Source: Hypomyces perniciosus
Lineage: Eukaryota; Ascomycota; Sordariomycetes; Hypocreales; Hypocreaceae
Length of the DNA stretch: 64,000 bases
Direction of reading: 5' to 3'
Assembly (NCBI GenBank): GCA_008477525.1
Contig: SPDT01000003.1
Span: 3,720,001 to 3,784,000 of the forward strand
Shown here piece by piece: positions 55,518-64,000 of the stretch (position 1 is the first letter of the stretch; each line of letters begins with the position of its first letter). The notes beneath the pieces are model-generated. The model saw nothing but the letters and a program-made list of their open reading frames with translations. It did no database searches and was not told where the DNA came from. Both the position numbers and the translations under genes were made by a program.

Positions 55518-58500
55518 GATGATATGACCAAAGGTTGAAGGAGATGGGTAAGTTAGGTTGAGCTTGAGTCTGGGTGGCAAACCAGCTGTCTTTATAACAA
55601 TGCCAACCGGTCCAGCCGGTTCCGAGTGTGTGTACTTACTTCGTATGTCGGACAGACAGGTTTGCTCGGGAATCTGGAGGGGAGGGGGGGTGCGATGATG
55701 AAAGAGGGAGGGGGGGCGTGTCAACTTTGAAAACCAAGTATGCCCCACAGGGGAGGCCGCGATGGGTCCTGGATTGGACAGTCAAGGGACATGCCATCGG
55801 CATCTTTCTACGGGCATTCCGCTGCCTTCGAAAATCAAGGCGAAAGAGAGGGCCTTTGACGTCTGATGCAAAGGGCGAGTAGAGCGCCAACACAGATGGA
55901 CCTGGTTGCTTCGGTGGACTTCCGTCAGTCTCAAGACCTGTTTGGCATGACAGATGATTCTGGGGGATTCATCAGCTTAGCAAGCGCATACCACATAATG
56001 GAACAGAACTCCGGCCAATCTTTTTTTTTCTCATCGGTGACACAGTCCAAGGTGCTCGAAGAAGGGTGGTGTTCATCCACGGCCCAACGTTCTGGACTGG
56101 GCGTGCAAGATTTTAGACGTCGCATATGTGACGTATGCACTACAAATACTCCGCCGATCCACGGCCATCCCTGTTCAGCGCTCTCAGCCACAGTCTTAGT
56201 GAACAGTGCAGGCCTCAATGGCGCTCGGACATACGGAGAAGGGACACGCAAAATGCGACGTTCCGCCACAAAGCCACAGTCGATGCTTTTGTAATCCATC
56301 ACATGACCCTCACGGATCTCCTCCGCATTCCGCTACTAAGGACGTGGAATGACAGTGGTATGTATTTGAGTTTTCCATCTCGAATTTTCCAGCACAAGAC
56401 GGCGTACTCCGTATCTCCGGTTCTTTTCCCGCCCACTATCTGGTCATGCATTCTGTACAATCGGGCGATTGGGCACGCATGTTACATGCCATGCATGGCG
56501 CGACTGCTACCAAGCATTTCCCAACAAAGTAGTCATGGTTGTTTTAAGAAAGAGAAGAAAAAAAATTCTGCTATAGGAGAAAAATTTTTTCATTTCGTGC
56601 GTTGTCGGCACTGTGAGCTCGGCCAGGCCGGTTTGGCTGTCGGAGACCACCGGCATTGAGTATTGAGCCAATCAGACGGGCCCAGAAATTAGAAATTCAG
56701 AACCTTCAATGCCGCGGCTCGTGTAGACTCAGCCACATTCCCGCGGTTGTGGCATCCGGACGCAAGGCCGATGGGGCCGAGATCTGGTCTCGTCTGCACG
56801 CCAACATCGAGCTGAACGAGGGCTCGTCTCACGGCTCGTGACGATCGTTCTCCATAAAGCGTTTTAGGGCTGAGCTCCGAGTTATTTGCCCGACAAGATG
56901 ACCTGAATCTCTGAACCATAACCCTGGCCGGCTGACAGTCGCATGTCATTTTTTTATGTACGTACGAGTACGTGCATGAAAGCCAGCTAGTAGTCATAAC
57001 TTCGCGCGCAGTGGCAGTCTCCGGCGAAGTTCGGCCTGGACTCGGCATGTAACGGCTTTCCGCAGCCCCGTTCAGACCACCCGAAATCATTCGGCCATGT
57101 GGCCGTTGGATTGGCATCAAGTGACGAAACCATTCGGTTTTGTCCACGATACTTTTAACTCGATGATTCACATTTTGGCCGGCATACCTACATAAATCGA
57201 GTCCACCTTTTGGACACGAGGTCACGGGAGGGCTGCCATCAGATCAGTGCATCTTGGATGCCTCCTCAGCTGAGCCAGCATTGTCCCAGCTGCGAACATA
57301 CGAGTACTATACTATGTACGGAGTACGAGGAGCCATCTCCTCTTTTAGGGGCTGTAGGTGGAACCATCACTTCTTGTGCCCCTTGGACGGGATTTTCTAT
57401 TTATCATGATAAGTGATCGTGGACTACAGCACAGCCATTGTCATTCATCGGGGCCGGCTTAAAGCATATTACTAGTACTCCGTACCTACTACTACCTTGG
57501 TAGCTGCACGGAGGAGTGCAGATCTACCTATATTTAGCACTCATCCACGTGGACACTGCAAGCCCTGGTTTTTGCGCTATCGCGACTCAAGCGACACATT
57601 TCTCAACATCTGTATTAGCATACCGTGGTTGTATCTCTCTAAATTATCTTACATTCACTATTTATCCAAGTCCATGGCTATATTAGTAACTACGTAGATA
57701 TCTGCCAACAACCAAGATCCGGTGCGACACATCATCCGGTACATACTAGTAGCTAACAACCGATCTTTATCCTAATAACATGGTACCAGTGAACCCATTC
57801 GATTCAATGCATCCAGCCACATGGCTCTTGGCTTAAGCAAGTGCCTGGTAAGCTGTCTTAGGCAGGAGAGCTCCTTCTCGACCCGGCAAATTGCCAAGCG
57901 CCACGAACATCGAACACCGTGAAGCGAATTATGATCCAATAATTCAACTGTCTGGTCTATACTCACAGGGCAAGTTTCAGGCAACAGCCCAGAAGATGGC
58001 ATCTTATTTATTGTAAGCCCAGAGCGATATTACAAGTAGGGACAGAAGACAGTAGCTGTGACTGTCGCCAAGTTTGACTCATAATAAACACGGGGCCTGC
58101 ATGCATGCAAAGAGATTTGTGTATCAGTTGTGGTGTCTCCAGTGTTGGAATAGAGTCGTTCTCAAGCACTTGCAGCCTAGTGTCCCGGCAAAATTCTTGT
58201 ATCGTATCAGCTAATCACTCTCAGCTGGACACGGAAGAGAGAGAGCGCCTCTATGGACCACATGGGGGAAAGCAGCAATAGATACCGATACCATGGCATA
58301 GCTAGATATTGGCCCGTCACGCGTAAAATCGCGTGGGTTTCACTTGGACAGGAACAACAATGACGAAGATAGTGCCATGTGAGCAATTTACCATTATCCC
58401 TAATTGTATCACGCCTGTTTCCCGTATGGTACATAACACCGAAAAGCATACCAAGATTCCATGGTTATCATAAAACGCAATACAGCCGCCGCGGAGAACG

Positions 58501-58553
58501 CGAAAAGAGACGCCCAGAACCCGTTAAAGGAAAAATGCAACACCATACAAGAA
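55518..58553. other. Long intergenic region, zinc-finger gene to histone H4
   Basis: About 3 kb containing the zinc-finger gene promoter and leader and the H4 3' flank. TACGGAGTA or its complement occurs at 56,405-56,413, 57,317-57,325 and 57,476-57,484. The longest open frames (plus strand 56,135-56,659; minus strand 56,689-57,225) show no recognisable domain, and the latter lacks an ATG start. I see no tRNA or transposon ends. An unannotated small or non-coding gene cannot be excluded. Confidence 0.55.
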
Positions 58554-59071
<518 letters not shown>

Positions 59072-60646
59072 GATGATATGTGTGTGGTGGTTTTGATAAA
59101 ATATGATGTGTGCTCGGGTGTGCCTGGAAGTTTGGGCTGTTGCAGCGAATAGATGGTGGTGGAGATATGAAGGAGGAAGAAGAGGTGGCAACGCGCCGGC
59201 TTAAGTACCGGTGGGCCGGATCACTGATTAGTTGGTGAGGAAATTGGTGGCGCGTATCAGCCACTGCGTGCACCGAGCGGCTGGAGTACCAATTGTGTGG
59301 GGAACCGCGAAAAAAAAATAAACAACACGGATACTGTCTGTACCAATAGTACCTGTAGTATTGCCCTGTATAGGCTTGGTATACGAAGTACAAGTACGGT
59401 CAGTACTCCGTACTATTCTAGTAAGTACCTAGTAGTAATAGGACCTCTACTACGTACCAGTCCTCCATAGCATGCAGGGAAAGGGAGAACAAAATGCGTG
59501 ATATTCCCTCTTCCTGCTACTGCTACTGGGTAGAAATTCTGTATGTCTGAGCCTAATATGTATTATAACTGCTACCTATTTGCATATACAGGCGTGTAAT
59601 CCTAACCAGTTGTCTACTACTAGGTAGTTCTAGTACGGAGTACAGGGTACTCCATACCTGCAATAGGTATAATAAGTACCTAGGTAGTCGTAGGCGTAAA
59701 TACCCGTACCTGGAACCATTGGTCCCTTAGCGAGCAGCGACGTCTAGTATATTATAGTAGTACTACTCCGTAGTAATACGTAATTTAGTCGGGTGTGTAT
59801 AAGAGATCATTAACGTTACGGTGATTATGTTACTGTTTCACTTTTTGCTGTACTTTGTACAAGTATACTAGTATATGTATTATAAAGGTAGTGTCTGGTT
59901 AGCTTATATCGAGTAGCGCTAGTAAGGTTAAAGGCAGTCTACTAAATAAAAGTCACGGAGTATACCTGTTTACACCAGCAAAAAGATTAGATACGATTTA
60001 TTTAATATATATTAAGATTTACCATGGTAAAAATATATAATTTCATAAAGCATAACTATTTATTTAAGCCTTAATTAACCTATAATTAAAACAATACTAT
60101 ATACTATTCAATTAAGATGCATTATAATATTACTCTAGTACTAGAGAATATTGTAGGGTAGCCACTTTGTAAATCTTGGGATTATTTGACTAAAGTGTAC
60201 TTATGATATTTGGGGTGGCTGGCATCTATGTGAAGATAGAAACTGACCAATCAGAAAATAGGGATGCATATGGCATTGCATTTTTTTTTCGCCCTGCTCG
60301 TGGAAATTTAGCTGACTAGTATGCGTGAATGTGGGTCGCACCAAAGGGATGTGCTGATTACTCTATTTCCCCCCCCTCCTGGGCCTGTTTTGCCATTTCC
60401 AGCAATCGAAATTCCCAACGCGCGCGCACGGTCCAAGTGTGCTTCAGATCAGCCGCCGCCCCAGGCAGGTGTGAGGCTCAGGTATTAAAGCACTTCCCCC
60501 GCCTTCTGCCTCTTCCAATTTTCCCTCCTGCATCACACACCCACATCTGACTCTCGCCCCCACAACCACAACTACAACCACAACCACAACCACAACTATT
60601 ACCCATCACCAATATCAAACTCGTCTGCCTTTAATCATCGTCAACA
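59072..60646. promoter_or_regulatory. Shared upstream region of the divergent H4/H3 pair
   Basis: This 1575-bp spacer serves both histone genes. CCAAT boxes occur at 60,247-60,251 (+), 59,289-59,293 (+) and as ATTGG at 59,243-59,247. The central part (about 59,400-60,200) contains TACTCCGTA or TACGGAGTA at 59,404, 59,634 and 59,764, many TAGTA/TACCT repeats, and an AT-rich island at about 59,960-60,150. The island resembles the RIP-mutated block. No coding frame was seen. Confidence 0.7.
60561..60597 (+). repeat. CACAAC-type repeat in the H3 leader
   Basis: A run of CACAAC/ACAACC units 50-90 bp upstream of the H3 start codon, probably in the untranslated leader. Such CA-rich, structure-poor leaders are common in highly expressed fungal genes; that use is inference. 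Confidence 0.8.
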
Positions 60647-61172
<526 letters not shown>

Positions 61173-61900
61173 GTTTGTGGTAGAAGGATACATCAGGGGT
61201 TATGACTTTGCTTTGGTACGATGGATTCACGGTCTTAGGGGATAATCACGGCGTTACAACGAGAGACTTGCTTTATACAACTGGGATGTATATTACATAC
61301 GCAGCCGGAGATGCTGCCTGAATGCAACAAGGCGTGATCGTTTTATGATACCGATTATTTGTCTACCACGCGTACCCGTGAATTGTATTGATATGACGAC
61401 GCGCTCAGCGTGTTTGTCCACTGCATCGAAACACACCGAAGGAACATAAAAGTGGATATCTGCAGCGCAGATGGCGGAGCTCAGCCGAACATGGTAATTT
61501 GACAGTGTATGGACCTCGGTGATAAATGTGAGCTGCATTATTCGAACAAATCATTGATATCATGTTCCCCTGTTGTCGTCTACGTGATGGAATCGACCTT
61601 GGCACTGACGAGAAGGTAAATGGATTCTCATTCTCTTGCTATGTACCGCTCCCGGGCGAAGCTCAACTCGTGTCGTTGATGTCTTGTTATACGTACAGGC
61701 TCCGTCATGGCACGCGGTTTTATCATGAGTTACTGCCGGGGCATAACACGTACAGAACTGGGAGACGCGTGGACAATTCAAATCTGGTAGGGAATAGGGA
61801 ACATAAAACAAACACCGCGATAGGAAAAAAAAAACAATTTCGTCCGAGCCAGTCCAATACACATTATATACACAAACGATTGTTCAAAAACCCGCATGGT
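61173..61900. other. Convergent intergenic region, H3 to RNA polymerase I subunit
   Basis: About 730 bp of 3' flank for both neighbours. Short open frames on both strands have no family character. No RNA gene, terminal repeat or transposon end was recognised. Confidence 0.65.
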
Positions 61901-64000
61901 TTACACCAATGAATCCACGTGGTAAGTTGGCAACTGAGTAAGCACGTCGAATCCGCCGGTGCCTACTTTGCCCAGCTTGCCCATAACAAGACGGCTGCTT
62001 GGTGTAGTCAGGTCATCCCAGTCACCATCCAGCATTGCATCCTTGAGGAAAGCCAGAGTTGTCTCGAAACTCATCTTGGTGAATGGACTGACGTTACCCC
62101 GAAGTCCCATGCGGCTGAAGGCGGTAAAATCGCCGTTCCTCGTCATATGATCAGCAATGAGGTTCAAATGCCTATTGTCAACCTTGATGCCGTGGGACCC
62201 GAAGACGCCGGCCAATTCCTGCACGATGTTGTTGCGGCATGCCTCAACACCATAGATGGAGAGGACCGCTGCAATATCGTTGGTTTCGATTCGATGTGGG
62301 TCGATGAAGTCGCTGTATCTTTGCATTGCTCGAAGATTGACACCTGACGTGTTGATTACCAACTTGCCCTTCTCATGCACAAGCGTGCATGATCCAACGC
62401 CCGCAATCTGCTGAACCACCGTCTTCTTGATCGCGTCCTCGACAATGTTGAGCATCAGAACTTTGGGAATCGCCGCATCAAACTCAAGTGTCACGTTGCA
62501 CCACTCGCCATTGCTCTCGTCGCATTGGAACTCCGTAGCCTCTGCAAATGCCCCGAGAACGCGCTCTACACGTGCCTTAGCCGACCACGAAACTCCAGCA
62601 TCATTGCCGCCCTCGTCATCACTGTCGTCATCCCTGTCTATGCGCTTGTCTGATGGCGGTGGGAGACTGCCTCCTAATCCCTCGTCTTCCACCTCGCTTT
62701 CCGCATCTTCTTCCTCCATTTGCCTCTGAATCGCATCGTCTTCATCGTCATTGGGCCCATAAGACACTGTCTCGGTTCGATTAGCTCGCTGCTTGGCGTT
62801 GGTCGCGTCGTCGTCGCCACCGTCATCGTCCTCATCTTCATCTCCACGGCTTTCCGGTTCTCCACCCGTGTTGGCCATCTCTACCACACCTGCCTTGACG
62901 CCGATTTCAGGAGTTGCCGTCGTCGAGTGGGTCTGGCGTTTCTTAACTTCTTTCTTCATGAGTGCTAGGATATTTCGCAGTAGTCTCTTCTCAATGGCAT
63001 TCATGACATCTGATATGCTCACAGCGTATGTGCTAGAGTACTCCGCAGCCGGAAAGAATTTGAATTTGATCTTGTAAATTTTGGCCAACCCATAAATCTT
63101 TCCACGACCGACCATCTCTTCAACGACGACGCTATCCAGCACTTGGCCAAGATGCAGCACACTGATAGATTTGGCGAAGACCTCCGCATCCTTTTCAGAA
63201 AGCTCTGCGATCGGGTAGAGTGTCATTGCTGGTGTCGAAATGACTTTGCTGGCTGTCATCAATATCTCTCTCAGTCGAGGGATACCAAGAGTAACATTTT
63301 TGGCCGAGTGTCCAGCCAAATGAAATGTATTCAAAGTCATCTGTGTAGAGGGCTCTCCCACAGATTGTCCGGCGACAATGCCAACAGCTTCCCCAGGTTC
63401 AACCAGGGAACGCAGATATTTCATGGCAAACAACATCTCCGCATTTTTTCGGTTTAGAGCGACATGAGACATGGAGAGCTTGGCCTGATCGCCCTTCTCT
63501 CGCACTAACCCATCGGGATTGTCCTTCAAATAAGCCGCCATGGCCTCATAGAAGGTCTCAGATGTTGCAAAAGCATTCGTGGCGGGATCAAAGTTGGCCG
63601 TGAGTGGATCCTTTCCTTTTGGATCGCGAGCCTTGGCGTGCTTGACGGCACTTTTCATGTACTTGGAAAATGCCTGGCGATTGGCGCCGAGTCGCTCACC
63701 AACTTTTGGATCATATTTCAACTGTGCTGCTTCTGAAGTAACATTTTGCAGGATGAAACGGAAGTCGGTGAGGTACTTTTGCTTTGTGACATCGAGACCG
63801 TCTTCGCCATAGAGAAATTGAATCAACGACCCATCTGCATCTCGAACGGACGTATCGTACGCAACCGTTAGGCCCTCCATCCCCTTGATTACACATCTCT
63901 GGAGATAGCCGGAGCGCGATGTCTTAACGGCGGTATCAATCAAACCCTCGCGGCCCGCCATGTGGTGAAAATAGTATTCCTGTGGTCTTATGCCTGTGAG
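61901..64000 (-). CDS. rpa190: RNA polymerase I largest subunit, C-terminal part (5' end outside the window)
   Basis: Largest catalytic subunit of the nucleolar polymerase that makes rRNA. The frame runs off the right edge of the window, where it reads [20 protein letters not shown], the bridge-helix region of large subunits. 699 codons are visible without an intron. Downstream come the conserved segment [20 protein letters not shown] and the trigger loop [20 protein letters not shown], whose [10 protein letters not shown] form is characteristic of polymerase I. An acidic, low-complexity insertion ([13 protein letters not shown], later [13 protein letters not shown]) at about 62,610-62,860 is the expected jaw insertion of A190. 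The C-terminus ends [17 protein letters not shown]. An internal methionine at 63,961 is not the start. Confidence 0.97.
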   Translation of the reverse strand, partial: LTGIRPQEYYFHHMAGREGLIDTAVKTSRSGYLQRCVIKGMEGLTVAYDTSVRDADGSLIQFLYGEDGLDVTKQKYLTDFRFILQNVTSEAAQLKYDPKVGERLGANRQAFSKYMKSAVKHAKARDPKGKDPLTANFDPATNAFATSETFYEAMAAYLKDNPDGLVREKGDQAKLSMSHVALNRKNAEMLFAMKYLRSLVEPGEAVGIVAGQSVGEPSTQMTLNTFHLAGHSAKNVTLGIPRLREILMTASKVISTPAMTLYPIAELSEKDAEVFAKSISVLHLGQVLDSVVVEEMVGRGKIYGLAKIYKIKFKFFPAAEYSSTYAVSISDVMNAIEKRLLRNILALMKKEVKKRQTHSTTATPEIGVKAGVVEMANTGGEPESRGDEDEDDDGGDDDATNAKQRANRTETVSYGPNDDEDDAIQRQMEEEDAESEVEDEGLGGSLPPPSDKRIDRDDDSDDEGGNDAGVSWSAKARVERVLGAFAEATEFQCDESNGEWCNVTLEFDAAIPKVLMLNIVEDAIKKTVVQQIAGVGSCTLVHEKGKLVINTSGVNLRAMQRYSDFIDPHRIETNDIAAVLSIYGVEACRNNIVQELAGVFGSHGIKVDNRHLNLIADHMTRNGDFTAFSRMGLRGNVSPFTKMSFETTLAFLKDAMLDGDWDDLTTPSSRLVMGKLGKVGTGGFDVLTQLPTYHVDSLV

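Noticed and set aside
55518..55748. N-terminal extension of the zinc-finger factor
   Set aside because: No ATG in the extension (it opens at GTG), and it contains leader- and intron-like sequence with a GTAAGTACAC donor.
56135..57225. Open frames of 174 (+) and 178 (-) codons
   Set aside because: No recognisable domain, no supporting splice or start signals, and the minus one lacks an ATG; likely chance in GC-normal DNA.
57772..58002. 76-codon minus-strand frame starting with ATG
   Set aside because: Balanced composition but no recognisable family or neighbouring exons; kept only as a possibility.

Overview
The window comes from a filamentous ascomycete (Pezizomycotina) nuclear chromosome. 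The evidence is short spliceosomal introns of 50-70 bp in nearly every gene, a pentafunctional AROM enzyme, a divergent histone H4/H3 pair, and a sharp division into a gene-free, extremely AT-rich block (1 to about 37,250) and a gene block of ordinary composition (about 37,300 to 64,000). The AT block has the look of repeat-induced point mutation (RIP): transposon copies differ from one another almost only by C/T and G/A transitions, and their coding frames are full of stops. The species cannot be named from the sequence alone; the gene set would suit Eurotiomycetes.

AT block, 1-37,250. It is a stack of nested mobile elements. A complete Ty1/copia element lies at 931-7672 (580-bp LTRs, target duplication AATAT). 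Its RNase H region is split by a 195-bp retroposed insert with a 14-bp duplication, and the insert matches the 3' end of a degraded LINE at about 16,690-20,286. A second LTR element (LTR pieces at 20,292-20,655 and 35,555-36,244) appears to have been invaded by a minus-strand Ty3/gypsy chromovirus-like element (22,838-32,090, 149-bp LTRs, duplication CTAAT). Five copies of one non-autonomous DNA transposon family with GAGTAATGC ends and 8-bp duplications occur at 8878, 11,415, 14,258, 33,839 and 36,309. Several short, unmutated insertions sit in the mutated DNA: solo LTRs at 26,495, 35,940 and 36,834, and a 300-bp MITE with perfect 75-bp inverted repeats at 15,976. They look younger than the RIP phase, or too short for it.

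Gene block. In order: a 15-exon neurofibromin/IRA-type Ras GTPase-activating protein (+, 37,457-45,963); an intergenic stretch with a 78-bp mariner-type MITE; the AROM polypeptide (+, 47,124-51,903, one intron near the 3' end); a C2H2 zinc-finger factor resembling Rpn4 (-, 53,604-55,517); histone H4 (-, 58,554-59,071) and histone H3 (+, 60,647-61,172), diverging from a 1.6-kb spacer; and the C-terminal part of the RNA polymerase I largest subunit (-, 61,901 to the window end).

The genes are conserved housekeeping and regulatory functions (Ras signalling, aromatic amino acid synthesis, a probable proteasome-gene regulator, chromatin, rRNA transcription), and I see no operon-like or cluster logic among them. 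I found no convincing new enzymatic system. The less ordinary content is the transposon stratigraphy, the 8-bp-duplication DNA transposon family, and a recurrent 9-bp palindrome-like motif in the intergenic DNA.
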